Source of the DNA: Streptomyces sp. NBC_00250
GTDB lineage: Bacteria; Actinomycetota; Actinomycetes; Streptomycetales; Streptomycetaceae
Length of the DNA: 64,000 bases
Assembly (NCBI RefSeq): GCF_036192275.1
Contig: NZ_CP108088.1
Span: forward strand, 7,736,001 to 7,800,000
Direction: 5' to 3'
Numbering within the stretch: position 1 is the stretch's first letter; each line of letters begins with the position of its first letter. The notes below the pieces were generated by a model, which was not told where the DNA came from, ran no database searches, and saw only the letters and a program-made list of their open reading frames with translations. The position numbers and the translations under genes were made by a program. This document shows, piece by piece, positions 34,848-44,856 of the stretch.

Positions 34848-37800
34848 GTGGACACCTTCGCGGACCCGGTACGCGTCGACCGCGCGCCCTTCGTCGCGCG
34901 CGACCGGGAACTCGCCCGGCTCGACGCGCTGCTGCGCCACCGCACCGGGGGAACGGGCCCCGTGGCCGTGGACGTCGTGGGCGAGCCGGGCATCGGCAAG
35001 TCCCGGCTCCTGGCCGAGTTCGCGGCACGGGCCCGGCGGCACGGGGCCACGGTCCTCCGCGGCAGGGCGGGACCCGCCGAGCGCGACCAGGGCCGGCCCT
35101 TCCGGGCCTTCGTGGACGCCTTCGCGGACCTGGACCACCACGACCGTGCCGTGTCCCCGGACCTGGCGGCACTCGCGGCACTCGTCGAGTCGTCCGAACC
35201 GCCGTCCGACGTGGTGGGCGGAGCGGACGTGGGGCACATCGCGGCGGCACTCGGCCGGGTTCCGGCGGCCGGACTCGTGCTCGTGCTCGACGACTTCCAC
35301 GCCGCCGATCCCGCGTCCGTCGCGCTCGTCGACCATCTCTTCCGGCATCCGCCCCGGGCGCCCGCCCTGCTCGTCCTCGCCCGTCGCGAACGGCAGACCG
35401 CGCCCGCGCTCGCATCGGTCCTCGCCCGTGCCGCCGACTCGGGGGACGCCGCACGGCTCGTCCTGGGGCCGCTCTCCCCGGACGACTGCACGGGGCTGCT
35501 CGTGCCAGGGCTGCCGCCGGACCTCGCCCGGCGGATCCACGCCGTCAGCCGTGGCAACCCGCTCTACCACCGCGCCCTCGCCCACGCCCGTACACGCCGG
35601 GGGGAGGCGCCCGGCACCGGGCCCGTGGCGGTGGTCCTCGACGAACTCGCCCCGCTCGGCGGGCAGGAACGGGCGGCCGTCGAGGCACTCGCCGTCCTCG
35701 ACGGGCACGCCACGGCCGAGCTGCTCGCCGCCGTCGCCCTGACCGCCCGGCATCCGGCGGATCCGGCGGACGCGACGGGCTCAGTGGACTCGGCTCACCC
35801 GGTGGACCCGGCGGACCGAATGAACTCGGTGAACCCGGTGAACCCGGTGAACCCGGCGAGACCGGCCGGCGCGGCGGATTCGGCGTACTCAGTGGACCCG
35901 TCCGGATCGCCGGACCCGGTCGTCCTGGACAAGGTCCTGAGCGAGCTGACCCGCCGTGACCTCGTCCGGCCCGACGGCGAAGGGCGCGTCCTCACGCTCC
36001 GCCACCCCGCTCTGCCGGAACTCGTCCGGGCCACCCTCGACCCCTGGCGGCGCCGTCAGCTGCACCGGCGGGCCGCCGACGCCCTCGCCGCGGCCGGGGC
36101 GCCCGTGACCGAGCGCGCTCCGCACCTCGTCCGCTCCGTGACGGCCTGGGACCCGGCCGTCGCCGCCGACCTCGCCGAGGCCGCCGAGCGGATCGGCGCG
36201 GCCGACCCCGCGCGCGCCGCCCACTGGCTGTCGGCCCTCCTCGCCCTGCTGCCCGACACCCCCGAGCACCGCGCCAGCTGGCGTGAACTGACCCTCAGAC
36301 GGGCCCAGGCCCTCGGGTCCGCCGGCCGGGTGGCGGAGAGCCGGGACCTCCTCCACCACCTCATCGACGCCTGTCGCCTCGACGGCCGGGGCAGGGACGA
36401 CACCGACGACCGTGCGGACGGGACGGACACGGCCGAGCTGCGGACCTCGGCCGTCCTGCTCTGCGCCTTCATGGAGCGCCACCTCGGCCGCTACCCCGAG
36501 GCGGACGCCCTGCTCCGCCGGGAACTGGAGCGCACCCCAGGGCCCCGCCCCGACCTGCGGACCCCGCTCGTCGTCGAGTGGGGCTGCCGGGCCCTCTTCG
36601 CCGCCCGGTACCCCGAGGTCCGACCCGTCGTCGCCGACACCCTCGGCGAGGCCCGGCGGCGGCGCGACGAAGCGGGCACGGCGGAGGTCCTGACCCTGGC
36701 CGCGCTCGGCGAGGTCTACGAGGGCGAGACCGCCGCCGCCCGCGTCCACGCAGCGGAGGCCGCGGCCCTCACCGACACCTTCACCGACGGCGAACTGGCC
36801 ACCCACCCCGAGTCGTTGGTACGACTCGGCTGGACCGAGGTCTTCCTGGAGGAGTACGGAAGGGCCGAGCGCCACGCCACCCGGGGCATCGCCATGGCCC
36901 GCCGCGCAGGACGGCCCTTCGCGCTCTCGCAGCTCCTCCTCTGCTCGGCGTACGTCCACTTCCTCACCGGCAGGGTCGGTACCGCGCGCGACCTGGCCGA
37001 CGAGTCCCTCGCCGTCGCCCGCGCCCTGGGCGGCGCCGAACTCGTCGGCTTCAGCGGCGCGATCAGGGCTGTCGTCCTCCTCCACGCCCTCCCCATGGGC
37101 GACCCCGAAGGGCCGGTCGCCGCCGAAGAGGCCGCGGCGACCGTGGGGACCGCAGAGGGCTGGTGGGCCACCCAGGCCCGCTGCCTGCTCGGCTACGCCC
37201 TACCGCCCGGCAGGGACCCGCACCGCGTGCGCGAGGTGCTCGTACGGGGCGGCGGCGACCGGGACCTCTCCCGGCTCCAGCCCTCGCTGCGCCCCGGATA
37301 CCTCGAACTCCTCGCGGGCGCGGCCCTCGCCACCGGCGACCTCGCGGAGGCGGAGCGGGTCGCCCGCCGGGCCCTCGCGGAGGCGGAGCCGCTCGGCCTG
37401 CCCGTCCAGCGCGCCGCCGCACTGCGCGCCTGGGGGCAGCTCCTGGCCCGGCGCGGTGAATCGGCCGCCGCCGCACGGGCGTTCACCGACGCGGCCCGCG
37501 AGTGCGCACGCTCGGGGGCCGTCCTGCGTGAGGCCCACAGCCTGCTCCTCGCCGCGCCGCAGACACATGCGGCGGGCGACGCGACCGAGGCCGCCGCCCA
37601 GTGGCGCCGGGGCCGTCGACTGGCCGCCGACGGCGGCGCCCGCCTGTTGGTCGACCTGGCCGACCGCACCCGGCCGGCCCCTCCGGAGGGTGCTGACGGG
37701 CGACGGGTCGCCGGGGGACGCCTCGCCGTCCTCACCCCGAGGGAACGGGAGATCTCCGTCCTGGTCGCCGAAGGGCTCACCAACCAGGCCGTGGCCGACC

Positions 37801-37937
37801 GGCTCTGTCTCAGCCCCCGCACGGTCGAGAGCCATGTCGCCCGGGTCTACCGCAAGACGGGGGTGGAGACCCGGGCCGCACTCGCCTCCCTGGTGGTCAG
37901 GGACGGGGTCGGCGAAGGTCAGTTCTCGCGGGGATAG
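34848..37937 (+). CDS. Large ATP-binding LuxR-family (LAL) regulator
   Basis: This 1029-residue LAL protein has an N-terminal AAA/STAND ATPase (Walker A GEPGIGKS near residue 50, Walker B LVLVLDDFHAAD near 150), TPR-like helical repeats in the middle and a C-terminal LuxR helix-turn-helix (LTPREREISVLVAEGLTNQAV ... RTVESHVARVYRKTG). AGGGGAGGGG precedes the GTG. A Pro/Asp/Asn-Val repeat insert at residues about 303-350 is coded by short tandem DNA repeats. LAL proteins often control secondary metabolism; the target is unknown. It overlaps the convergent kinase gene by 19 bp. Confidence 0.92.
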   Translation: MDTFADPVRVDRAPFVARDRELARLDALLRHRTGGTGPVAVDVVGEPGIGKSRLLAEFAARARRHGATVLRGRAGPAERDQGRPFRAFVDAFADLDHHDRAVSPDLAALAALVESSEPPSDVVGGADVGHIAAALGRVPAAGLVLVLDDFHAADPASVALVDHLFRHPPRAPALLVLARRERQTAPALASVLARAADSGDAARLVLGPLSPDDCTGLLVPGLPPDLARRIHAVSRGNPLYHRALAHARTRRGEAPGTGPVAVVLDELAPLGGQERAAVEALAVLDGHATAELLAAVALTARHPADPADATGSVDSAHPVDPADRMNSVNPVNPVNPARPAGAADSAYSVDPSGSPDPVVLDKVLSELTRRDLVRPDGEGRVLTLRHPALPELVRATLDPWRRRQLHRRAADALAAAGAPVTERAPHLVRSVTAWDPAVAADLAEAAERIGAADPARAAHWLSALLALLPDTPEHRASWRELTLRRAQALGSAGRVAESRDLLHHLIDACRLDGRGRDDTDDRADGTDTAELRTSAVLLCAFMERHLGRYPEADALLRRELERTPGPRPDLRTPLVVEWGCRALFAARYPEVRPVVADTLGEARRRRDEAGTAEVLTLAALGEVYEGETAAARVHAAEAAALTDTFTDGELATHPESLVRLGWTEVFLEEYGRAERHATRGIAMARRAGRPFALSQLLLCSAYVHFLTGRVGTARDLADESLAVARALGGAELVGFSGAIRAVVLLHALPMGDPEGPVAAEEAAATVGTAEGWWATQARCLLGYALPPGRDPHRVREVLVRGGGDRDLSRLQPSLRPGYLELLAGAALATGDLAEAERVARRALAEAEPLGLPVQRAAALRAWGQLLARRGESAAAARAFTDAARECARSGAVLREAHSLLLAAPQTHAAGDATEAAAQWRRGRRLAADGGARLLVDLADRTRPAPPEGADGRRVAGGRLAVLTPREREISVLVAEGLTNQAVADRLCLSPRTVESHVARVYRKTGVETRAALASLVVRDGVGEGQFSRG
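35822..35857 (+). repeat. Four 9-bp tandem repeats inside the LAL gene
   Basis: Four units of gaacccggt (one with a single change, one ending in c) lie at 35822, 35831, 35840 and 35849. They code for an Asn-Pro/Ser-Val tripeptide series and keep frame. They form the core of a longer low-complexity insert between the ATPase and the helical domain. Confidence 0.75.
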
Positions 37938-39751
37938 GTCTCTGTCACCCGTCCCTTCGCGTCCGCGTTGAGATGGGCGCTGCCGTACGTGTCGGACAGG
38001 TAGACGCTCATCCCCGCCTTGCTGCCGAAGATCGTCGAGCCAGGGTTGAGGATGAGGTAGCGACTCGTCGGCTCGTCGATGCCCAGTTCCTTGTCCGCGC
38101 GCTTCAACAGCCCCGGCAGGGCGTCCCAGTCGATGTCGTTCATATCGGTCGGGACCGCGCCGGGGAAGGAGGTGCCGGAGCCCTCGCGGACGGCCACGTC
38201 CTCACCTCGGTAGACGTACCGGTCGTACCTCTTCGTACTGCCCTTGACCAGTGATTGGGCGACCGCGTAGTCGGGGTACACGACGAGGCTGGTGACCATG
38301 GTTCCGCCCGCGGCCTCCTTGATCGCGGCGATGGCGGCCCGGACCCCGGCGGGCGTCAGCAGATCGCGCTTCTCCGGATCCGTCTCCTGGGACGGCTTCG
38401 GCGTCGGCGTCCGGCCCGTCGACGTCGCGGGCCCCTTGGCGGCGGGACCCGGCTGGGAGGGCGAGGCGCTGCTCGGCCCGCTCTTGGGGTCGGCCGGTCG
38501 CCAGTCCCACGTCATGGCGGCGACGGGAATGCCGACGGCGAGCACCACGACGACGGCGGAACCCAGGAACCGTGCGGTACGACTCCGCCGACGCCCCTCG
38601 GTGGACGCCACGGGGCCGGAGGCCGCAGCGGTGGGCGCCGCCGATCCGGTAGCCGCAGCGGTGGACGCCGCCGAACCAGACCCCGAAAATCCAGTCCCCG
38701 AGCCAGACCCCGAAAGACCGGTCCCCGAAGCCGGAGCACCTGGAGCCGCCGCCGCGTTCGCGGGAGGCGCCAGCCGGAACGAGGTCTCCTCGCCCTCCCC
38801 GGCCGCTTCACCCGCGGTCCGCTCGCCGACGCTCCCCGGGCCCGCCCCGTCGGACGCCGGCGGCACCAGATCCCGTACCGCTCCCGTGTCCTGAGGGAGG
38901 GCCGGACGCGCGGTCGGGTCCGGTGACACGACCGCGGCGAGCGCGTGGTCGAGCTCGTCGGCGTCCGGGCGGGCGGACGGGTCGCGGACCAGCAGCCGGG
39001 TCAGTACGCCGGCCAGCTCACCGGCACGCTGCGGAGGCGGCACGTCGTCGGAGAGGACGGCCGCCAGCGTTGCGAGGGTGTTCTCCCGGCGCAGCGGGTG
39101 GCGGCCCTCGACCGCCACGTACAGCACCATGCCGAGCGACCACAGGTCGGCGGCCGGACCGCTGCCGCCTCCGCCGCGGATCCGCTCGGGCGCCATGTAG
39201 TCCGGCGAGCCGATGATCGAGCCCGAGGCCGTCAGGACGGTGGACTCCTGGATGGCCGCGATGCCGAAGTCGGTGAGTACGGGCCGCCCGTCGGGGCGCA
39301 GCAGGACGTTCGCCGGCTTCACGTCGCGGTGCTCGATGTCCCGCTCGTGGGCGGCACGCAGGGCCGAGAGCAGCTCGCGGCCGATCGCGGCGGCCTCGAC
39401 GGGGGTCATCGAGCCCCGATCGAGCCGGTCCTGGAGGGATCCGCCGGTGACCAGCTCCATCACGAGCCACGGGTACGTGCCCTCGCCGGCGTCGACGATG
39501 TGATGGATGGTCACCACGTTGGGGTGGTCGATCCGGGCGAGGGCACGTGCCTCGCGCAGGACACGGGCCCGCAGGGTCCGGGCACTCTCGACGTCGTGCT
39601 CGGCCAGCGCGGGGTCCGGCGGACGCACTTCCTTGAGCGCCACGTCACGGTGAAGGGCCAGGTCGCGGGCGCGCCAGACCGTTCCCATGCCGCCGCCGCC
39701 CAGCCGCTCCACCAGCTCGAAACGGCCGTCGATCACTCTGTTCACACGCAC
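37919..39751 (-). CDS. Transmembrane serine/threonine protein kinase
   Basis: The 610-residue kinase has a Hanks-type domain in the first 270 residues: glycine loop ERLGGGGMGTVW, catalytic Lys in DVALKEV, HRDVKPANVLL, DFG and APE-type MAPERI. An Ala/Gly/Ser-rich linker (about 290-390), one membrane helix (about 395-415) and an extracytoplasmic domain without PASTA repeats follow. The GTG at 39749-39751 overlaps the upstream gene; a GTG two codons on is possible. The partner gene upstream encodes a TPR-like protein and probably shares the transcript. Confidence 0.92.
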   Translation of the reverse strand: MRVNRVIDGRFELVERLGGGGMGTVWRARDLALHRDVALKEVRPPDPALAEHDVESARTLRARVLREARALARIDHPNVVTIHHIVDAGEGTYPWLVMELVTGGSLQDRLDRGSMTPVEAAAIGRELLSALRAAHERDIEHRDVKPANVLLRPDGRPVLTDFGIAAIQESTVLTASGSIIGSPDYMAPERIRGGGGSGPAADLWSLGMVLYVAVEGRHPLRRENTLATLAAVLSDDVPPPQRAGELAGVLTRLLVRDPSARPDADELDHALAAVVSPDPTARPALPQDTGAVRDLVPPASDGAGPGSVGERTAGEAAGEGEETSFRLAPPANAAAAPGAPASGTGLSGSGSGTGFSGSGSAASTAAATGSAAPTAAASGPVASTEGRRRSRTARFLGSAVVVVLAVGIPVAAMTWDWRPADPKSGPSSASPSQPGPAAKGPATSTGRTPTPKPSQETDPEKRDLLTPAGVRAAIAAIKEAAGGTMVTSLVVYPDYAVAQSLVKGSTKRYDRYVYRGEDVAVREGSGTSFPGAVPTDMNDIDWDALPGLLKRADKELGIDEPTSRYLILNPGSTIFGSKAGMSVYLSDTYGSAHLNADAKGRVTETYPREN

Positions 39752-41562
39752 CCCTGTACTCGGGTCCCCGGAGCGGTGGCGGCCCGAGGCCCGGCCCCGC
39801 CCACTTCGCCGTACACGTTCACCTGGTAGTGCCCCGGCGGCCCGAACGGCTCCGGCAGCTCGCGCGACCCCGGCCAGGGCCCGCCCCTGCCAGAGCCGTC
39901 GTGGGTACCGGTTTCGGTGTCGGGATCGGCCTCGACGTCGACTTCCGCCCCGTCTTCGGCCGCCGCCTCGGCGTCGACCGTACCGCCCGCGGCGTGGGCC
40001 CCCGTCGGTGGGCGGTGGGTCCTCTCCGGCGCGTCGGAGGCCCGGTGGTGGTTCTCCGCCACCTCATCCGCGTCCTCCGGCCCGCGTCCGGCCTCCCGAA
40101 GGGCCTCCGCCAGGACCACCTCGGCGGTCGCGTCGCCCCAGGCGGCCCGCACCTGCCGGGCCCGGGCGCGCAGGGAACGGGCCGCGGAGGCGTGGTCACC
40201 GGCGGCCCGCCACAGGTCGGCCGCCCGCTCGTACGCGCGAGCCGCCTTCTCGGGCGAGCCCGCCATGCCGAGCGCGCGCGCCGTCCGGTGGCTCAGGGCC
40301 GCGCCGTGCCGCCGGTCGTCCCAGCACCGCGCCTCCGCCTCCGCGAGCGCGTACTCCCGTGCGGCGCGGCCGGGTTCGCCCCGGCGCAGCACGCAGTCCG
40401 CGAGTCCGACCCTGGCTCGTACCCGCGCCGCCGCGTCGCCGTCCTCCGTGAACCCGGCGAGAGCCTGCTCGAAGAGGTCCGAAGCCTCGCCGCAACGTCC
40501 CCGCTCCGCGTACGCGGCACCGAGCAGGAGCCGCGCCAGGGCGCCCACCCGGACGTCCTGGGCCGGCCCGTCGGCATGGCGGACGGCCTCCGCGAGGAGC
40601 GACAGCAGCTCGTCCTCCTCGTCCGTGCCTGGGGCCGTACGCCCCCGCTCGCCGGCCCCGGCGATCGTACGAGCCAGGGCCAGACACAGACGGGCCCGGT
40701 CGGCGGCCCGCAGCGGCGCGTCGGGCGCCTCGGAGGCGAGCGCGGCCCGGAGCAGCGCGGCCGCCTCCTCAGGAGCGCCGGTGGTCCGCAGTACGGCGGC
40801 GAGCAGGAGCTGGTGCTCGGTGGCGGGCCACAGTCCGCCCCCGGCCCGGTGGTCGTCGAGCGCGGCCCGCAGGTGGGCCAGCGCGGCGGCCGGGTCGTCG
40901 GGCGCCGTGATCCGGCCGAGCAACGCGCGCGTGTCGGCGAGCACGCCGAGGACGGCGGGATCCGCCCGGTGCGGCACGGCGAAGGCGATCAGCCGGGTGA
41001 GTTCCTCGCACAGGGCCCCGGCTTCGGCCGTCGGGTCGGGCGCGGTGTCGAGCAGATCGGCGCGGGCCCGCCCGCGCAGCAGCCGCACGGTCGCGGTCTC
41101 GGCGGTGCCGGCCTGCCCGACCGCGTGGAGGGCGGTGGCCCGCTCGCACAGCTCCGTGAGCCGAGCGAAGGCCGTCGCGCCGGGGCCGTGGCCCGAACCA
41201 GGTCCCGCGACGAGCGCCCGTGCCCGCGAGACCAGCGCCTTGCCGCGCTGCCCGGCCTGTTCGTGCAGGTCGGCGGCCCGGAAGAACAGCGGCCCCGCAG
41301 CGGGCCGGGCCGCGCCCCGACAGTCGAGCGCGGTGGCGTCCAGGGCGTCGGCATGGTCCCCCGGCGTGAGGGCCCCGCCCGCGCGCCGAAGGGCGGTCGC
41401 GGCCCGCTCCCAGGCGCTTCCCGCCCAGGGGTGCCCATGGGCGGTGAGCCGCCGGGCCCGGTGGAGCAGCTCGTGCGGATCCTCCGGCTCGTCTCCGGTG
41501 CCGGGCTCCGGGTCGTACGGACGCACACCGAGGCGGAACTCGTCGGGCGAGCGGCTGCTCAT
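39742..41562 (-). CDS. TPR-like helical-repeat protein coupled to the kinase gene
   Basis: The 606-residue product is Ala/Arg-rich and made of helical pairs of about 35-40 residues (for example LFFRAADLHEQAGQRGKALVSRARAL, FEQALAGFTEDGDAAARVRAR, AARAYERAADLWRAAGDHASAA), which fits TPR repeats, followed by an acidic Glu/Asp/Thr-rich tail. The start at 41562 follows CGGAG by 9 nt. Its stop overlaps the kinase start. It may be a scaffold or substrate of that kinase, inferred from coupling only. Confidence 0.7.
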   Translation of the reverse strand: MSSRSPDEFRLGVRPYDPEPGTGDEPEDPHELLHRARRLTAHGHPWAGSAWERAATALRRAGGALTPGDHADALDATALDCRGAARPAAGPLFFRAADLHEQAGQRGKALVSRARALVAGPGSGHGPGATAFARLTELCERATALHAVGQAGTAETATVRLLRGRARADLLDTAPDPTAEAGALCEELTRLIAFAVPHRADPAVLGVLADTRALLGRITAPDDPAAALAHLRAALDDHRAGGGLWPATEHQLLLAAVLRTTGAPEEAAALLRAALASEAPDAPLRAADRARLCLALARTIAGAGERGRTAPGTDEEDELLSLLAEAVRHADGPAQDVRVGALARLLLGAAYAERGRCGEASDLFEQALAGFTEDGDAAARVRARVGLADCVLRRGEPGRAAREYALAEAEARCWDDRRHGAALSHRTARALGMAGSPEKAARAYERAADLWRAAGDHASAARSLRARARQVRAAWGDATAEVVLAEALREAGRGPEDADEVAENHHRASDAPERTHRPPTGAHAAGGTVDAEAAAEDGAEVDVEADPDTETGTHDGSGRGGPWPGSRELPEPFGPPGHYQVNVYGEVGGAGPRAATAPGTRVQGCV

Positions 41563-41982
41563 GCGGGGGTGCTCCGGGGAGAGGGGAGGAGAGGCGAGGG
41601 GGAGAAGGAGCGGGGAACCAGGGAGGGGGGACGAGGGCGGAGTAAGGGGAGCGGAATCGGAGACGACGATGCGGGCAAGACCCGCAAACACACAGGTCGG
41701 ACCGACTTTCGCAGCCCCGCGCCGCCCGCACATCCGTAGAACTACGGAATCCTCGGCCCCGCGCACCCCAGCACCCCGCCCCTGTGCACCCCGTGCCCAC
41801 CGCACCCGGGCTCTACCCCGGGCTTCCCTCCCCACGCTTCCCTCCCGCCCGTCCCTCCCCACCCGTCCCTCCCCACCTCATCGATCGGCCGCACTGCGCA
41901 GCGCCCACCACCAGGTACTCGGCTAGGGTGATTCGATAGGGAATGCGCCCCCCGGGGCCGGGCCGATGCGTAGGTCGATGCG
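41563..41982. other. 420-bp divergent intergenic region with purine and pyrimidine tracts
   Basis: On the plus strand, 41570-41655 is nearly all purine (gga/gag runs). About 41822-41878 is nearly all pyrimidine, with a cgtccctccccac-type unit repeated. A CCCGGG pair at 41805-41822 could form a small hairpin. No gene is supported. The stretch separates the TPR gene (minus) from the phosphatase gene (plus). Confidence 0.6.
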
Positions 41983-44043
41983 TTGGAGACTCACCAGTCG
42001 TCGAGCAGGGTTCCGCAGCCGCCCCGGGCGGCCGTCGGGGACGCCGGTGTGCTCCGCGAGCTGCTGCCCATCGCCCTCTGGCGGGAGGACGCCGAGGGCC
42101 GCATCGTCGAGTGGTCGCTCGCCGCCCAGGACCTGCTCGGCCACCGCCCCGAGCACGTGCTCGGACGGCTCGCCACCCCGCTCCTCGTCCCCGACGCCAA
42201 CCGCGAGCTCGCCGAACGGCTCACCCTCCGTGTCCAGGCGGGCGAGACCATGGTCGGCACCCTCCCCGTCCGCCACCGCGACGGCCACACGGTCACCATG
42301 GAGATGTGGATCGTGCCGGCCGCCGATCCCGACGGGCGGCCGGGGGCGATGCTCATCGCTGTGGAGACCTCCGAGGTCCTGCGCATGCGGGAGAACCTGG
42401 CGGCGATGGAAAGCCTGTTCACCCAGTCGCCGATCGGTCTCGCGCTGCTCGGCCCCGACCTGCGGTTCCTCCGGGTCAACGACGCCCTGGCCCGGATGAA
42501 CGGGGTGCCGGCGGCCGAGCACTTGGGCCACCGCCTCACCGACGTCGTGCCCGGTGTCAACGCCTCCTCGCTCGAATCCCTGATGCTCCAGGTCATGGAG
42601 AGCGGTCACGCCGTCGTCGACGCCCGCCGGGTCGGCCGTACCCCCGCCGACCCCGAACGCGACCACATCTGGTCCTGCTCGTACGCCCCGCTCATCGACC
42701 GCACCGACCGGCGGTCCCTGGGACTCATCGCCTCACTCGTCGACATCACCGAGAGCCAGGAGGCACACAGCGAGGTCGAGCGGGCCCGCCACCGCTTCGC
42801 CCTGCTCGCCGAGGCCGGTGCCCGGATCGGCACCACTCTGGACCTGAAGCAGACGGCAGAGGAGGCGGTACGTTTCCTGGTGCCGCAGCTCGCCGACTCG
42901 GCGGACGTGCAGATGCTGGAGTCGGTCCTCGCCCCGGACGACCCGGTCGCCTCCACGCGCGGGGTGCTGCGGCGGCTCGCGGCCCGGTTTCCGGACCCGA
43001 CCGCCCCCACATCGCTGCTCGCGCCCGGACAGACCTTCCAGATCCCACTGGACTCCGTGTACGAGCAGGTCGTCGCCCGCGGCCGGCCCACGAACCTCTT
43101 CACGTCCGACATCCCGGAACTCTTCACCGACCCGCGCACGGAGGCGCTCCGCACCTACTTCGCCACCCGCATCGGCTCGGCGCGGCTCGTCCCCATGGTC
43201 GCCCGGGGCAAGGTGCTCGGCTCGGTCACGGTGACCCGGCTGAGGACCCGTGAGCCCTTCGACGCGCAGGACTGCGTCCTCATCGACGAGGTGGTGGCCC
43301 GGGCCGCCCTCAACATCGACAACGCACGCCTCTACACCACCCAGCGGGACGCCGCGATCACCCTGCAGCGCAGTCTCACCAACAGCGAGCTGCCCGCCGT
43401 CACCGGGCTCGAACTCACCGGCCGCTACCTGCCCGCGAGTGCCCATGACGTCGGCGGCGACTGGTTCGACGCCATCGCCCTGCCCGGCGGCAGGACGGGT
43501 CTGGTCATCGGCGACGTCATGGGGCACGGCATCCACGCGGCGGCCGTCATGGGCCAACTGCGCACGGCGGTACGGACCCTGGCCCGCCACGACATCCCGC
43601 CGGCCGAGATGCTCAGCTCCCTGGACGCCGTCGTCGCGGACCTCGGTGAGGACGCGATGGCGACCTGTGTGTACGCCGTCCATGACCCGGCCACCGGAGT
43701 CTGGGTCATCGCCCGCGCGGGCCATCCGCCGCCGGCCGTGGCCACCCCGGACGGGACGATCACCTTCCTCGACGGGCCGCCGGGAACTCCGCTGGGCACC
43801 GGCGCCCACGACTTCGGCACGGAGGAGGTCGTCCTCCCCGAGGGCGGACTGCTCGTGCTCTACACGGACGGCCTCATCGAGGCCCGCGACCGCGACCTCG
43901 ACGAGGGGATGCGGCAGCTCGCCCAGGCGCTCCGGCACCTCGACCGTCCCCTGGACGAACTGTGTGACGAGATCCTGGAGCAGCTCCTGGCGGCACCCGC
44001 GCAGGACGACGTGGCGATGCTGCTGGCTCGTACCACCCGCTGA
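41983..44043 (+). CDS. PAS-PAS-GAF-SpoIIE PP2C phosphatase
   Basis: The 686-residue protein has two PAS-like domains (about 22-120 and 132-250; IVEWSLAAQDLLGH and FLRVNDALARMNGV), a GAF domain (about 265-435) and a SpoIIE/RsbU phosphatase domain to the end (GGDWFDAIALPGG with the metal Asp, VIGDVMGHG, ARAGHPPP, LLVLYTDGLIEAR). Such enzymes dephosphorylate STAS antagonists and switch sigma factors in response to a sensed signal. TTG at 41983 is the only in-frame start before the first PAS; a stop lies 12 nt upstream. A shorter GTG start within the first PAS region cannot be excluded. Confidence 0.88.
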   Translation: METHQSSSRVPQPPRAAVGDAGVLRELLPIALWREDAEGRIVEWSLAAQDLLGHRPEHVLGRLATPLLVPDANRELAERLTLRVQAGETMVGTLPVRHRDGHTVTMEMWIVPAADPDGRPGAMLIAVETSEVLRMRENLAAMESLFTQSPIGLALLGPDLRFLRVNDALARMNGVPAAEHLGHRLTDVVPGVNASSLESLMLQVMESGHAVVDARRVGRTPADPERDHIWSCSYAPLIDRTDRRSLGLIASLVDITESQEAHSEVERARHRFALLAEAGARIGTTLDLKQTAEEAVRFLVPQLADSADVQMLESVLAPDDPVASTRGVLRRLAARFPDPTAPTSLLAPGQTFQIPLDSVYEQVVARGRPTNLFTSDIPELFTDPRTEALRTYFATRIGSARLVPMVARGKVLGSVTVTRLRTREPFDAQDCVLIDEVVARAALNIDNARLYTTQRDAAITLQRSLTNSELPAVTGLELTGRYLPASAHDVGGDWFDAIALPGGRTGLVIGDVMGHGIHAAAVMGQLRTAVRTLARHDIPPAEMLSSLDAVVADLGEDAMATCVYAVHDPATGVWVIARAGHPPPAVATPDGTITFLDGPPGTPLGTGAHDFGTEEVVLPEGGLLVLYTDGLIEARDRDLDEGMRQLAQALRHLDRPLDELCDEILEQLLAAPAQDDVAMLLARTTR

Positions 44044-44071
44044 ACTCCGGTACGGAACAGGGGAGTCGGAT

Positions 44072-44707
44072 CTACCCCTTCCAGGCTTCCGGGTGCTGGA
44101 GCCGGTACAGGTCGCGGAGGAGGGCGATCTCCGCCCCGTGGTGCAGGAGCTCCTGGTTCACCCACCAGACGGTCTCCAGGAAGGGATCCTCCGGATCACT
44201 GCCGTGCGGGTAGGTGCTGTGGCCGACCGTGTCGAGCGCCGCGTCGTCGGCGGAGAGCAGCGCGTTCCGCCAGGCGCCCGCCGCGGTGTCGAACGCGGCG
44301 ACGGCGGTCGCGACGTCCCCGCTGACCGCGTAGTCGTCACGGGTGAGGGTGTGGCCGCCGTTCGTGTGGTCGGCGCGGAGCGCGAGCAGCTCGCTGAGGT
44401 GGCTCAGCCGCCAGGCGATCGTCGTGAACGGCGGCGGGGTCGGGTGCGGGGCCGGCGTGGCGTCCCGGCCCCAGTCGCCGACGCCGGTCAGCACGGTGGC
44501 GCGCGGCCCGGGCCCGTCCGTGCGGCGCCGGACCGACCAGCAGTCCGGCCCTGGTTCCCAGAGGTACTCCGCGTCGGTCATGGGACCGACCGCTACGTCC
44601 GTGCCGTTCCCGCTGTCCACCACCGGCCCCGCCATGCGGTCGGTCAGCCGCTGCCGGGCGAAGTCGAACTGGTCGAGGAGAGGGACGAGTCGTGCGGGCA
44701 TCGCCAT
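44072..44707 (-). CDS. DinB-superfamily protein
   Basis: The 211-residue protein matches the DinB/YfiT four-helix bundle. A His in TIAWRLSHLSELL and another in VNQELLHHGAEIALLRDLY are positioned as metal ligands. A Cys/Trp-containing loop (YLWEPGPDCWSVRRR) is typical of the MSMEG-like DinB group. Family members are metal-dependent thiol transferases or are uncharacterised. Start is ATG at 44705-44707 or two codons later. It is convergent with the phosphatase gene. Confidence 0.85.
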   Translation of the reverse strand: MAMPARLVPLLDQFDFARQRLTDRMAGPVVDSGNGTDVAVGPMTDAEYLWEPGPDCWSVRRRTDGPGPRATVLTGVGDWGRDATPAPHPTPPPFTTIAWRLSHLSELLALRADHTNGGHTLTRDDYAVSGDVATAVAAFDTAAGAWRNALLSADDAALDTVGHSTYPHGSDPEDPFLETVWWVNQELLHHGAEIALLRDLYRLQHPEAWKG

Positions 44708-44767
44708 CGGGGCTCCGGATCGCAGGGGGACAGCAGGGGCAGGGTGTAACAGGTGACCGTTGCGAGG

Positions 44768-44823
44768 CGACCGGAGTCAGCCGACCGAAGTCAGCCGACC
44801 GGAGTGAGCCGACCGGTGTCAGG
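44768..44823. repeat. Four 14-bp tandem repeats between the DinB and HTH-TOBE genes
   Basis: Units of cgaccggagtcagc with one or two changes occupy 44768-44781, 44782-44795, 44796-44809 and 44810-44823. They lie 5' of the DinB gene and 3' of the HTH-TOBE gene. No symmetry suggests protein binding. Confidence 0.7.
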
Positions 44824-44856
44824 TGGCAGATCGCAGGTGTCAGGGTGCGGGTGTGG

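Noticed and set aside
41563..41862. Longer N-terminus for the TPR-like protein
   Set aside because: The extension is Pro/Ser low complexity over the purine tract, and the ATG at 41562 has a proper Shine-Dalgarno.
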